This document shows positions 33,544 to 44,848 of a stretch of DNA of 64,000 nt, piece by piece (position 1 is the first letter of the stretch; the number at the start of each line of letters is the position of its first letter). Below the pieces are notes generated by a model. It saw nothing but the letters and a program-made list of their open reading frames with translations. It had not been told where the DNA came from and made no database searches. The stretch is from Caballeronia pedi (GTDB taxonomy: Bacteria; Pseudomonadota; Gammaproteobacteria; Burkholderiales; Burkholderiaceae), in the NCBI RefSeq assembly GCF_001544915.2, contig NZ_FCOE02000023.1, positions 61,451-125,450 on the forward strand, in the 5' to 3' direction. The position numbers and the translations under genes were made by a program.

Positions 33544-34275
33544 TCAGCTTTGCGAACGCTTGAGCCGCATCGACACTGAAAACCGCTCGGCCGGATGCAC
33601 GGTGACCGACACTTCGAAGGTCGCGCCGGTCGCATCGAGATAGCGGCGCACGATTTCCAGCGCCGCCGTGCCCGCCTCCACGCGCAGGCGCTTCGCCATG
33701 TCGGCGCTGACCGTAATCGCCCGCACATCCTGCTGAATCTCGTCGATGCTGCGGCCATAGCGCGTCTCGATCAGCGAGCTGATGAGCGTATCCGGATTCT
33801 CCTTCGCGGCTTGCGCGATGTCCTCGTATTCCGGATCGATATACACGTCGGTCCAGCCGACAGGCGGGCTGTCCTTGTCGCCATCGATACGCAGACTCGA
33901 CACGCGCAGCCACAGCGCGCCCTGCGCGCAGCGCAAGGTCTTCGCGAGCTTAGCCGTCGCCTCGATCTGCTGCGTCGACTGCACGAGGCGCAAATGCTCC
34001 GAGCCGAACTGCACGAGATCGTCGACGGACGCGAGCGACGGACGAAAGTCGTTGCGCGGCTGCATCGACTCGACGCGCGTGCCGGCGTTCTTGCGCCGCG
34101 ACACAAGCCCCATTTGCTGCAACTCGTGCAACGCGGCGCGCACGGTGTGCCGGCTCGTCTGGTACTGGTCGCGCAGTTCCAGTTCGGTCGGCAGATAGGA
34201 GCCGACAGGAAAGCGTCCTGACGCGATCCCCTCGGTCAGTTCGCGTGCGATATCGGCGAAATGCGGTCTGTTCAT
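33544..34275 (-). CDS. GntR family regulator with UTRA domain (HutC subfamily)
   Basis: The 243-residue protein has an N-terminal winged helix (GSYLPTELELRDQYQTSRHT then VRAALHELQQMGLVSRR) and a C-terminal UTRA ligand domain from about residue 90 (LWLRVSSLRID, WTDVYIDPEYED). The HutC branch binds small ligands such as urocanate or sugar phosphates and usually acts as a repressor. It is divergent from a lyase-transporter pair, and two perfect palindromes lie in the shared region. It is therefore the likely regulator of that operon and of itself. Confidence 0.92.
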   Translation of the reverse strand: MNRPHFADIARELTEGIASGRFPVGSYLPTELELRDQYQTSRHTVRAALHELQQMGLVSRRKNAGTRVESMQPRNDFRPSLASVDDLVQFGSEHLRLVQSTQQIEATAKLAKTLRCAQGALWLRVSSLRIDGDKDSPPVGWTDVYIDPEYEDIAQAAKENPDTLISSLIETRYGRSIDEIQQDVRAITVSADMAKRLRVEAGTAALEIVRRYLDATGATFEVSVTVHPAERFSVSMRLKRSQS

Positions 34276-34326
34276 TGCTGCGATGTTGGTGATTTTCGGT
34301 GGTCAGGGTAAATCATAGCTTGCCCG

Positions 34327-34366
34327 ATATGTTCGAACATATTAATCTGCATATGTCCGGACATAT
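34327..34366. promoter_or_regulatory. Two 16-bp palindromic operators between GntR and lyase genes
   Basis: ATATGTTCGAACATAT at 34327-34342 and ATATGTCCGGACATAT at 34351-34366 are both perfect palindromes. They share the consensus ATATGTYCGRACATAT and are 24 bp apart start to start. They lie in the 136-bp region between the divergent GntR/UTRA and lyase genes. Two close sites suggest cooperative binding and tight repression. Confidence 0.8.
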
Positions 34367-34411
34367 TGCGCGTCCTTCTTCACCGGCTTTCCGCATTCCC
34401 GAGAGGTCTTC

Positions 34412-35782
34412 ATGACGAGTTCCGTTTCCCCCCTGGCCAGCACCGTGTTCGATTCCGTGCTGTTCCGCGATGCGTTCGGCACCGCGAAAATGCGTGCGAT
34501 CTTTTCCGATTACGCGCTGGTGCAGCGTTACATCGATGTCGAAGTGGCGCTCGCGAAGGCCGAGGCGCGCGCCGGCGTCATTCCCGCCGAGGCCGCCGAG
34601 GTGATCGCGCGCGAATCGAAGATCGAGCGCATCGACTTCGATCACATGCGCGAGGAAACGGATATCGTCGGCTATCCGATCCTGCCGCTCGTGCATCAGA
34701 TGGTGAAGATGTGCGGTGACGCCGGACGCTATGTTCACTGGGGCGCGACGACTCAGGACATCATGGATACGGCCGTCGCGCTGCAAGTGCGCGATGCGCT
34801 CGCTTCGATCGACGGCGATATCCGCGAATTGCGCGCGATTCTCGCGAACCTCGCGAAGAAGCATCGCGATACGCCGATGGCCGGCCGCACGCACTTGCAG
34901 CAGGCGCTGCCTGTGACCTTCGGCTACAAGGTCGCGATCTGGCTCGCGATGTTCGATCGTCATCAGGAACGTATCGCGCAGATGCGCGAACGCGTGGCCG
35001 TCGTCGAATTCGCGGGCGCGGCGGGCACGCTGGCATCGCTCGGCGAGACGGGCTTCGCGGTGCAGAAGGCGCTCGCCGAAGAACTGAAGCTCGGCGTGCC
35101 GGCGACGACATGGCACGTCGCGCGCGATGGCTTCGCCGAAGCGGTCAACCTGCTCGCGCTCGTCACGGGTTCGCTCGGCAAGATCGCCATCGACATCATG
35201 ATCATGGCGTCCACCGAATTCGCGGAAGTGTACGAGCCGTTCGTGAAGGGTCGCGGCGCGAGCAGCACGATGCCGCAGAAACGCAATCCGATTTCGAGCG
35301 AACTCATGCTGGCGGCGGCCAAGGCGGTGCGCCAGCACGCGGGCCTGATGGTCGATGCGATGATCCAGGACTTCGAGCGCGCCACCGGCCCGTGGCATGC
35401 CGAATGGATCGCGATTCCGGAGAGCTTCATCCTCACGTCGGGCGCGCTGCATCAGGCGAAGTTCGCGCTCGGCGGACTGATCGTCGACGAAGCGCGCATG
35501 AAGCACAACCTCGGCATCAGCCGCGGCCTGATCGTCGCGGAAGCGGTGATGATGGGCATGGCGCCTTACACCGGGCGTCAGCAGGCACATGACATCGTGT
35601 ACGACGCGTGCCGCACCGTGAACGAACACGGCGGCACGCTCGCCGAAGCACTCGCCGCATTGCCCGAAGTGACGAAACACTTCGACCGCGCCGCGATCGA
35701 CCGCATGACCGACCCCGCGAACTATCTCGGCGTCGCGCCGCAGATGGTCGACCGGGCTATCGCGTTGTCGAGCGAAATCTGA
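34412..35782 (+). CDS. Fumarase/aspartase superfamily lyase (adenylosuccinate lyase/PcaB-like)
   Basis: The 456-residue protein has the superfamily motifs: HWGATTQDIMDTA, GRTHLQQALPVTFGYK with the catalytic-region His, and the signature loop GRGASSTMPQKRNPISSE. It resembles 3-carboxy-cis,cis-muconate cycloisomerase and the adenylosuccinate lyase-family enzymes found in catabolic operons. Most members cleave a C-N or C-O bond with release of fumarate. No purine or protocatechuate genes lie nearby. Paired with a C4-dicarboxylate-type carrier and a UTRA regulator, it may break down an imported N-substituted aspartate or similar compound. This is inference. Confidence 0.9.
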   Translation: MTSSVSPLASTVFDSVLFRDAFGTAKMRAIFSDYALVQRYIDVEVALAKAEARAGVIPAEAAEVIARESKIERIDFDHMREETDIVGYPILPLVHQMVKMCGDAGRYVHWGATTQDIMDTAVALQVRDALASIDGDIRELRAILANLAKKHRDTPMAGRTHLQQALPVTFGYKVAIWLAMFDRHQERIAQMRERVAVVEFAGAAGTLASLGETGFAVQKALAEELKLGVPATTWHVARDGFAEAVNLLALVTGSLGKIAIDIMIMASTEFAEVYEPFVKGRGASSTMPQKRNPISSELMLAAAKAVRQHAGLMVDAMIQDFERATGPWHAEWIAIPESFILTSGALHQAKFALGGLIVDEARMKHNLGISRGLIVAEAVMMGMAPYTGRQQAHDIVYDACRTVNEHGGTLAEALAALPEVTKHFDRAAIDRMTDPANYLGVAPQMVDRAIALSSEI

Positions 35783-35809
35783 TTACAGAACATCATGGAG
35801 GAGCATGCG

Positions 35810-37222
35810 ATGCAAAACGAACACGCATCACACGACGACGCGACCGTCGCACCGCCGAAGAAGCTGCCGTGGTATCGCAAGCTCGGCATGCAGGTGCTTT
35901 TGTCGCTCGTGATCGGCATTGCGGTCGGTCTCGTTTTTCCGAAGTTCGGCGCGCAACTGAAAGTGCTCGGCGATATCTTTCTCGCGCTCATCAAGGCCGG
36001 TGTCGCGCCGCTCGTGTTTCTCACGATCGTGCACGGCATCGCGTCGGCGGGAGACGTGAAGAGCGCGGGGCGCGTCGGCTGGCGCTCGATCGTCTACTTC
36101 GAAGTCGTGTCGACGCTTGCGCTCGCGTTCGGCCTGCTCGCGGGCAATCTGCTGCAAACGGGCAAGGCGATGACATCGGTCACGGTCGGCGCCGTTCCCG
36201 CGACGGCCGCCAAAGCCGCGCCGCAAGGCTTTACCGAGTTCGTCATGCACGTGGTGCCGGACAACTTCATCGGCGCGTTCGCGAAGGGCGAATTGCTGCA
36301 AGTGGTCGTGCTCGCGGTGATGGTCGGTATCGGCATTCTCGCGATTCCCGAGCGCCGCCGCGTGCGCATCAACGAAGGGCTCGATCTCATCTCCGAAGTG
36401 CTGTTCTCGTTCATCAACCTTGTGATGAAACTTGCGCCGCTGGGCACGTTCGGCGCGGTCGCGTATTCGGTGGGCAGCAACGGCACGGCGGTGCTGATCG
36501 CACTCGCGCAACTCGTGCTGAGCTTCTATGCGGTGGTCGTGCTGTTCATCGTCGTGGTGATGGGCGTGATCGCGAAGCTCGCGGGCTTCAGTCTGTGGCG
36601 CTTCCTGCGCTATATCAAGGACGAGATCTTTATCGTGCTCGGCACGGCGTCGTCGGAAAGCGCGCTGCCGCGCCTCCTGATCAAGCTCGAACGGCTCGGC
36701 TGCGCGAAGCAGACCGTCGGGCTCGTGCTGCCGACCGGTTACGCGTTCAATCTCGACGGCACGTCGATCTTCATGTCGATGGGCGTGATGTTCATCGCGC
36801 ATGCATATGGCGTGCCGATCACGATCGAGCATCAGATCGGCATTCTGCTGCTGATGCTGCTCACGTCGAAAGGCGCGGCCACGGTCTCGGGCGGATCGTT
36901 CGTTGTGTTCGCGGCGACCGTCACGTCGACGGGCATCCTTCCCGTCGAAGGACTCGCGCTGATCTTCGGCGTGTACCGCTTCATGTCGATGGCCATCGCG
37001 ACGTGCAACACGATTGGCAACAGTCTCGCGACGGTGGTCATCGCGAAGTGGTCGCGCACCTTCGATGCGGCGATCAGCGAGCGTCATCTCTATCCCGAGC
37101 GTTTTCCGGAGACCGCGCAAGCCGATGAGCGCCTCGCGGACGGCAATCTTCTGCCCGAGGACATGAACGACGCGAATCCGCATCCCGAAGGCATTTCGCT
37201 GAGAAGCGCGGGCACGCGCTGA
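35810..37222 (+). CDS. Dicarboxylate/amino acid:cation symporter (DctA-type, DAACS family)
   Basis: The start at 35810 has GGAGGA at good distance and gives 470 residues; an ATG at 35795 overlaps that site. The helical hairpins are recognisable: GTASSESALPRLLIKLERLG (HP1) and TSKGAATVSGGSFVVFAAT (HP2), with the binding helix segment PTGYAFNLDGTSIFM. The family imports C4-dicarboxylates or acidic amino acids with Na+ or H+ across the inner membrane. It lies 27 bp after the lyase gene and ends at an intrinsic terminator (37244-37270). It probably imports the lyase substrate. Confidence 0.92.
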   Translation: MQNEHASHDDATVAPPKKLPWYRKLGMQVLLSLVIGIAVGLVFPKFGAQLKVLGDIFLALIKAGVAPLVFLTIVHGIASAGDVKSAGRVGWRSIVYFEVVSTLALAFGLLAGNLLQTGKAMTSVTVGAVPATAAKAAPQGFTEFVMHVVPDNFIGAFAKGELLQVVVLAVMVGIGILAIPERRRVRINEGLDLISEVLFSFINLVMKLAPLGTFGAVAYSVGSNGTAVLIALAQLVLSFYAVVVLFIVVVMGVIAKLAGFSLWRFLRYIKDEIFIVLGTASSESALPRLLIKLERLGCAKQTVGLVLPTGYAFNLDGTSIFMSMGVMFIAHAYGVPITIEHQIGILLLMLLTSKGAATVSGGSFVVFAATVTSTGILPVEGLALIFGVYRFMSMAIATCNTIGNSLATVVIAKWSRTFDAAISERHLYPERFPETAQADERLADGNLLPEDMNDANPHPEGISLRSAGTR

Positions 37223-37243
37223 TCGCAGCACGATACATCTTGC

Positions 37244-37270
37244 AGCGCGGCAATCGCCGCGCTTTTTTTT
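37244..37270 (+). terminator. Intrinsic terminator of the lyase-symporter operon
   Basis: An 8-bp stem AGCGCGGC/GCCGCGCT with loop AATC is followed by an uninterrupted T run to 37270. It starts 21 bp after the symporter stop. Confidence 0.93.
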
Positions 37271-37344
37271 CACTTCGCCTATCATCGGAGAACCGCGCAT
37301 CGAACGCATCGCGGGTTTGGATCGTCATCCGGATCGGAGGTCGC

Positions 37345-40083
<2,739 letters not shown>

Positions 40084-40177
40084 GGTTCTGGCTGTCGATT
40101 CGCCTACGACCGTCGACACGCTCGCCTATACTTGATCTTGTCACTTCATTGTCCCCAGAGAACCGGAGGACGTCATC

Positions 40178-40624
40178 ATGTTCAAGCATCTGCTGGTACC
40201 CACAGACGGCTCCGCGCTGTCAGAAGCGGCATTGCGCATGGCGGTCGCGCTCGCCAAGGAAAACAACGCGCGCATCACGGGTCTTTATATGGTGCGGCCG
40301 TTTCATATGACCGTTTACAGCGCCGAAATGGTGGGCTCGGATCAGGCTGATCTTCAATCCGTCGACAGGGCGCGCGCCGAACAATATCTCGAGAACATGC
40401 GAAGCATCGCGACTGCGGCCGGCGTGGAATGCGATACCGAAGCGCCTACCGGCGCGCATCCCTACGAAGCGATCCTCGATACCGCGAAGGCGCGCCACTG
40501 CGACCTCATCGTGATGGCGTCGCACGGACATGGCGGCATTCGCGGGCTATTGCTCGGCAGCGAAACGCAGAAGGTGCTGACGCATAGTCACTTGCCGATT
40601 CTGGTGGTGAGGCCGCCGGAGTAA
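40178..40624 (+). CDS. Universal stress protein (UspA family)
   Basis: The 148-residue protein is a single Usp domain. It starts MFKHLLVPTDGSALSEAAL and has the ATP-binding signature VMASHGHGGIRGLLLGSETQ near the end (G-2x-G-9x-G-S/T). Such proteins bind ATP and help survival under starvation or oxidative stress in the cytoplasm. A CGGAGG ribosome binding site lies upstream. It is 94 bp after the glycosidase gene and converges with an aldehyde dehydrogenase gene 10 bp away. Confidence 0.94.
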   Translation: MFKHLLVPTDGSALSEAALRMAVALAKENNARITGLYMVRPFHMTVYSAEMVGSDQADLQSVDRARAEQYLENMRSIATAAGVECDTEAPTGAHPYEAILDTAKARHCDLIVMASHGHGGIRGLLLGSETQKVLTHSHLPILVVRPPE

Positions 40625-40634
40625 GCCTGAGAGC

Positions 40635-42092
40635 CTACCTCTCCAGATTCCCAAAACACACATACTTCGATTCCAGATACTCCTCGACCCCCGACGACGC
40701 CCCCTCGCGCCCCATCCCCGATTCCTTGATACCGCCGAACGGCGCAACCTCATTGAACACGAGGCTATCGTTCACGCCAACGACGCCGCACTCCAGCGCC
40801 TCCATCACGCGAAACGCGCGGCTGATATCCGCCGTGTAGAAGTACGCCGCAAGCCCGGTGCGCGTATCGTTCGCGAGCGTGATCACGTCGTCTTCGTCCC
40901 TGAAGCGCAGCACGCTCGCAATCGGCCCGAGCACTTCGTCGCCGCACACGCTCATCGACGGATCGACGCCGGTCAGCACCGTCGGCCTGAAAAAGTTCGA
41001 GCCGGGCGCCAGGCGCGAGCCGCCCGCCGCGATCGTCGCGCCGAGCTTCACGGCTTCGTCGATGAGACTTTCGACGCGCGTCACCGCCGCCTCGCCGATC
41101 AGCGGACCGATCTGCGCGCCTTCGTCCAGGCCATTGCTCACCTTGAGCAACGCGACCTTCGAAACGAGCTTCGCGACAAAGGTTTCGTAGACGTCTTCAT
41201 GCACGAAGAAACGGTTCGCGCACATCGCGGCCTGACCCGAATGACGGAAACGCGCATCGAGCGCGCCTTTGACGGCAAGGTCGATGTCCGCATCGCCAAA
41301 CACGATGAAAGGACAATTCGCGCCCAACTCCAGCGACATCTTCTTGACCGTGGGTGCGCACAAGGTCATCAGCCGCTTGCCTTCGTCGATCGAACCGGTG
41401 AACGACACCTTGCGCACATCGCGATTCGCGAGCAGCGTGCTTCTGATCGGCTCGCCCTCGCCCGTCAGCACGGACAGCACGCCGCGCGGCAAGCCGGCGT
41501 TTTCGCCGAGCACGCAAAGCGCGAGCGCTGAAAACGGCGTCTGCGGATCGGGATGATGAATGACCGTGCAGCCCGCCGCGAGCGCGGCGCCGACGCGTCG
41601 CGCGACCATCGAGGAGGGAAACGTCCATGACGTGATCGCGCCACACACGCCGATCGGCTGATGCAGCACGCGGATGCGCTGATTGCGCCGCGGCGCAGGA
41701 ATGTTGTCGCCGTAGATGCGGCGCGCTTCTTCCGCGAACCAGTCGAGGTAATTCGCCGCCTGCGTGATTTCCGAGCGCGCTTCGTGCAGCGGCTTGCCCT
41801 GCTCGCTGCACAGGATGATGGCGAGATCGTCGCGATGAAGCTCGACGAGGCGTCCCCACTCACGCAGTACCGATGCCCGCTCGCGGCTGCTCCAGCTGCG
41901 CCAGTCCTGCAACGCGGCGTTCGCGCATTCGACAGCTTCGGCCACCTGCTCCGCCGTGACTTGCGGCACGCTGCCGATGATCTCGCCATTCGCCGGATTG
42001 GCGACAGGCACGCGCGGCAGCGACGTGTTGTCGACCCACGCGCCGCCGATATACGCCGATTGCTCGAAAAGACTGGGGCACTGCAGTTCCAT
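40635..42092 (-). CDS. NAD(P)-dependent aldehyde dehydrogenase (GabD-like)
   Basis: The start at 42092 (MELQCPSLFEQSAYIG) is preferred since TTGGAG lies 8 bp upstream; a frame to 42125 has no such site. The 485-residue protein has the ALDH features: the SWTFPSSMVARRVGAALAAG NAD segment, FTGSIDEGKRL, the catalytic Glu in LELGANCPF and the nucleophile Cys in SGQAAMCANRFFV. The closest type by pattern is succinate-semialdehyde dehydrogenase. It would oxidise a semialdehyde to the acid. It is not clearly in an operon. Confidence 0.93.
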   Translation of the reverse strand: MELQCPSLFEQSAYIGGAWVDNTSLPRVPVANPANGEIIGSVPQVTAEQVAEAVECANAALQDWRSWSSRERASVLREWGRLVELHRDDLAIILCSEQGKPLHEARSEITQAANYLDWFAEEARRIYGDNIPAPRRNQRIRVLHQPIGVCGAITSWTFPSSMVARRVGAALAAGCTVIHHPDPQTPFSALALCVLGENAGLPRGVLSVLTGEGEPIRSTLLANRDVRKVSFTGSIDEGKRLMTLCAPTVKKMSLELGANCPFIVFGDADIDLAVKGALDARFRHSGQAAMCANRFFVHEDVYETFVAKLVSKVALLKVSNGLDEGAQIGPLIGEAAVTRVESLIDEAVKLGATIAAGGSRLAPGSNFFRPTVLTGVDPSMSVCGDEVLGPIASVLRFRDEDDVITLANDTRTGLAAYFYTADISRAFRVMEALECGVVGVNDSLVFNEVAPFGGIKESGMGREGASSGVEEYLESKYVCFGNLER

Positions 42093-42259
42093 GGCTCGCT
42101 CCAATGCGTGTGGCGCTTCGTGCATACAGTTGCATCGAGCTTAACGCATTTTTTCGGCCATTCGATAACGCGGGGCTGTGTTGTCGTATCAGTGCAGCGG
42201 CATGTCGCGCCGGCGATGTATTCATCGCAAAACGACCGGTCGGTCGATCGAAAGCGCTT

Positions 42260-42291
42260 ACGCGGCGGCACGCCGATGCGCGCCGCCGCGT
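42260..42291 (-). terminator. Stem-loop downstream of actP
   Basis: A perfect 10-bp inverted repeat ACGCGGCGGC/GCCGCCGCGT with a 12-nt loop begins 11 bp after the actP stop. No proper T run follows on the minus strand, so it may be a weak or Rho-assisted terminator or an mRNA-stabilising hairpin. Confidence 0.4.
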
Positions 42292-42301
42292 CAACATCAC
42301 A

Positions 42302-43963
42302 TCAATGGCTCGCGCCTTCCACCGCGCCGATGCCCGTCTCCGAACGCACCGTCTGCGCTTCGAACCCGGCCTTGTCGATGCGTGCGCGCGCGGAACGGTC
42401 GGTCACCGAGAACAGCCAGATGCCGGCGAAGCCGATCGCCATCGAGAACAGCGCGGGCGATGCGTACGGGAACGGTGCGCTCGCGTAGTGGAACACGTCG
42501 ACCCACACGGCTTTCGAGAGCACCGTCATCACGACCGCCGAAAGCAGGCCGAGGAAACCGCCGATCGCCGCGCCGCGCGTCGTGCAGCCGCGCCACAACA
42601 CGGACATGAAAAGCACCGGGAAATTGGCCGACGCCGCCACCGCGAACGCGAGCGACACCATGAACGCGATGTTCTGCTTCTCGAACACGATGCCGAGCAC
42701 GACCGCCACGATACCGAGCACGATCGTCGTGATACGCGACACCTTCAGCTCGCTCTTGCTCGACGCCTTGCCCTTCTTGAACACGGTCGCATACAGATCG
42801 TGCGACACCGCCGATGCACCCGCGAGCGTCAGGCCTGCGACCACCGCGAGAATGGTTGCAAACGCGACCGCCGAGATGAAGCCGAGGAACACGTTGCCGC
42901 CGACCGCGCTCGCCAAATGCACCGCCGCCATGTTCGTGCCGCCGAGCAGCTTGCCGCCTGCGTCCTTGAACATCGGATTGGTGCTCACCAGCACGATCGC
43001 ACCGAAGCCGATGATGAAGGTGAGAATGTAGAAGTAGCCGATCCACGTCGTCGCCCAGAACACCGACTTGCGCGCTTCCTTCGCGTTCGGCACGGTGAAG
43101 AAGCGCATCAGGATGTGCGGCAGGCCGGCCGTGCCGAACATCAGCGCGATGCCGAAGGAGATCGCGGAGATCGGGTCCTTGATGAAATTGCCCGGGCCCA
43201 TAATCGACTCTTTCTTCTCGTGTACTTCGACGGCCTTGGCGAACAGCGCTTCGGGGCTGAAGTGGAACTGCCACAGCACCATGAACGCCATGAACGATGC
43301 GCCCGCGAGCAGCAGACAGGCCTTGATGATCTGCACCCAGGTGGTCGCGGTCATGCCGCCGAACAGCACGTACACCATCATCAGCGCGCCGACGATCACC
43401 ACCGCGATCCAGTATTCGAGGCCGAACAGCAGCTTGATGAGCTGTCCCGCGCCGACCATCTGCGCGATCAGGTAGAACGCCACGACCACGAGCGTGCCCG
43501 ACGCCGCGAACGCGCGAATGGGCGTCTGCTTGAAGCGGTACGCGGCGACATCGGCGAAGGTGAAGCGGCCGAGATTGCGCAGGCGCTCCGCCATCAGGAA
43601 CGTGATGATCGGCCAGCCCACCAGAAAGCCGATCGAATAGATCAGGCCGTCATAGCCGTTGCTGTAGACCGCGGCCGAAATGCCGAGAAACGAGGCCGCC
43701 GACATGAAGTCGCCCGCGATCGCGAGACCGTTCTGGAAACCGGTGATGCCGCCGCCCGCCGTGTAGAAATCGGCCGCCGAGCGCGTCTTCTTCGCGGCCC
43801 ATTTGGTGATGAACAGTGTCGCGATCACGAACGCGATGAACATGCAGATCGCCGTCCAGTTGGTCGCCTGCTTGACCGCCTGACCGAGATCGCCGCCCGC
43901 GGCGAAGGCACTGGCGGATGCGCCGAAGAGCGCGCCCGCCGCGAGGAAACGTTGCGACTTCAT
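42302..43963 (-). CDS. actP: Cation/acetate symporter ActP
   Basis: The 553-residue solute:sodium symporter begins with a cleavable-looking signal (MKSQRFLAAGALFGASASAF) and has about thirteen membrane segments. Typical stretches are ADFYTAGGGITGFQNGLAIA, FTFADVAAYRFKQTPIRAFA and FGTAGLPHILMRFFTVPNAK. ActP takes up acetate and other short monocarboxylates with cations. The DUF485 gene overlaps its start by 4 bp, the standard yjcH-actP arrangement. The acs gene, the third part of the Escherichia coli operon, is not here. Confidence 0.93.
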   Translation of the reverse strand: MKSQRFLAAGALFGASASAFAAGGDLGQAVKQATNWTAICMFIAFVIATLFITKWAAKKTRSAADFYTAGGGITGFQNGLAIAGDFMSAASFLGISAAVYSNGYDGLIYSIGFLVGWPIITFLMAERLRNLGRFTFADVAAYRFKQTPIRAFAASGTLVVVAFYLIAQMVGAGQLIKLLFGLEYWIAVVIVGALMMVYVLFGGMTATTWVQIIKACLLLAGASFMAFMVLWQFHFSPEALFAKAVEVHEKKESIMGPGNFIKDPISAISFGIALMFGTAGLPHILMRFFTVPNAKEARKSVFWATTWIGYFYILTFIIGFGAIVLVSTNPMFKDAGGKLLGGTNMAAVHLASAVGGNVFLGFISAVAFATILAVVAGLTLAGASAVSHDLYATVFKKGKASSKSELKVSRITTIVLGIVAVVLGIVFEKQNIAFMVSLAFAVAASANFPVLFMSVLWRGCTTRGAAIGGFLGLLSAVVMTVLSKAVWVDVFHYASAPFPYASPALFSMAIGFAGIWLFSVTDRSARARIDKAGFEAQTVRSETGIGAVEGASH

Positions 43964-44265
43964 GCGGCCTCCCGCTTGATCTTGTCGGTGAGTTCGTCGT
44001 ACGTGCTGTTGGCGTGGCGCACGTAGAGACCCGTGATGACGACCGTGAAGACGATCACGAACAGGCCGATGGGCATGCCCCAGGTCATCACGCCTGCGCC
44101 CATTTTCGCGGAGAGCAGTTCCTTGTTGAACGCGATCAGCAGCACGTAGCCGTAATACACGATCAATACGAGCGCGGTGAGCGTCCAGCCGAGCTTCGAG
44201 CGTTTTCGCACCAGTTCGCCGTACGCGGCGCTCGATTTGATTTTTTCTACTACCTTGAGATCCAT
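43960..44265 (-). CDS. DUF485 family membrane protein (YjcH-like)
   Basis: This 101-residue protein has two membrane segments (LTALVLIVYYGYVLLIAF and MPIGLFVIVFTVVITGLYV) and the SAAYGELVRKRSKLGWTLTA N-terminal pattern of DUF485. It is nearly always encoded just before actP and is thought to help that transporter in the inner membrane. The stop overlaps the actP start as ATGA. A ribosome binding site (AGGAGAC) lies upstream. Confidence 0.93.
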   Translation of the reverse strand: MDLKVVEKIKSSAAYGELVRKRSKLGWTLTALVLIVYYGYVLLIAFNKELLSAKMGAGVMTWGMPIGLFVIVFTVVITGLYVRHANSTYDELTDKIKREAA

Positions 44266-44569
44266 TTGTGTCTCCTGCGTGAATGGCGCTGGAGACTAAG
44301 GTAAAAGCGTCCGCTTACCCGTTTCTTACGCGAGGCACTTTCTTTCGACGGGGTTTACGCGAAGCATCGAGCTCAGCCTGAGCCGTGGAGTCAGGCCCAT
44401 GCTTTGAAAAACAGGGCCATTTCAGACTATTCATATTTCTCGCGGATCGCCTGTCTGCAACACTGAGCGGACCAGTGTTCGTCTGGATATTCGTATCGCA
44501 ATCGTCCTGCGGCGCTTTGGACATGACTCGCACGCCTTCGCGCTAGGCCTTTCGGAAAACTCATCATTC
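44266..44569. other. Intergenic region at the border of the type VI cassette
   Basis: This stretch of about 300 bp lies between the DUF485 start and the first frame of the type VI cassette. It is more AT-rich and less codon-biased than the DNA to its left. A minus-strand frame of 72 codons (44315-44533) has no ribosome binding site and no recognisable family, so I do not call it. No insertion-sequence ends, direct repeats or tRNA were seen. It probably marks the edge of acquired DNA. Confidence 0.45.
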
Positions 44570-44848
44570 ATGCCACATCAATCCGACATGCGGTTCACGT
44601 CGCCCATGCGCTACAGCCACGGCATCGTCACCGCCTTCGAGCAGGGCACGGCGAACTACATCATCGATGTGGGCGACCACGTCGATTACACCGTACAAGG
44701 GCATCACAAACTCAGAGCCGCCCAAAGTCCATGGACACCGGCCCGGGCAACCACCTCTCGCTCAACGGCTCGCCCAAAGCCGGCCAAGCGGTGGCCAGAC
44801 GGCGCCTGCCCGCGCAATCCGTTCCCCTATGGCAAAGGAGTCGCCTGA
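44570..44848 (+). pseudogene. Short frame upstream of the type VI adaptor, possibly a frameshifted remnant
   Basis: The 92-codon frame starts MPHQSDMRFTSPMRYSHG and has no clear ribosome binding site. It reads plausibly to about IIDVGDHVDYTVQGHHKLRA, a pattern that could come from a beta-helical spike (VgrG/gp5-like) tail; this is a guess. After about 44730 the amino acids look random in this frame, while the +1-shifted frame (MDTGPGNHLSLNGSPKAGQA) has strong G/C third-position bias. That suggests a frameshifted gene tail. Its stop overlaps the DUF4123 start as TGATG, so some coupling may remain. Confidence 0.3.

Noticed and set aside
42104..44026. Plus-strand open frame of 640 codons opposite actP
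   Set aside because: Arg/His-rich shadow composition and no ribosome binding site; actP on the minus strand is certain.
44315..44533. Minus-strand 72-codon frame between the DUF485 gene and the type VI cassette
   Set aside because: No ribosome binding site, no recognisable family and no codon bias; kept only as part of the intergenic description.
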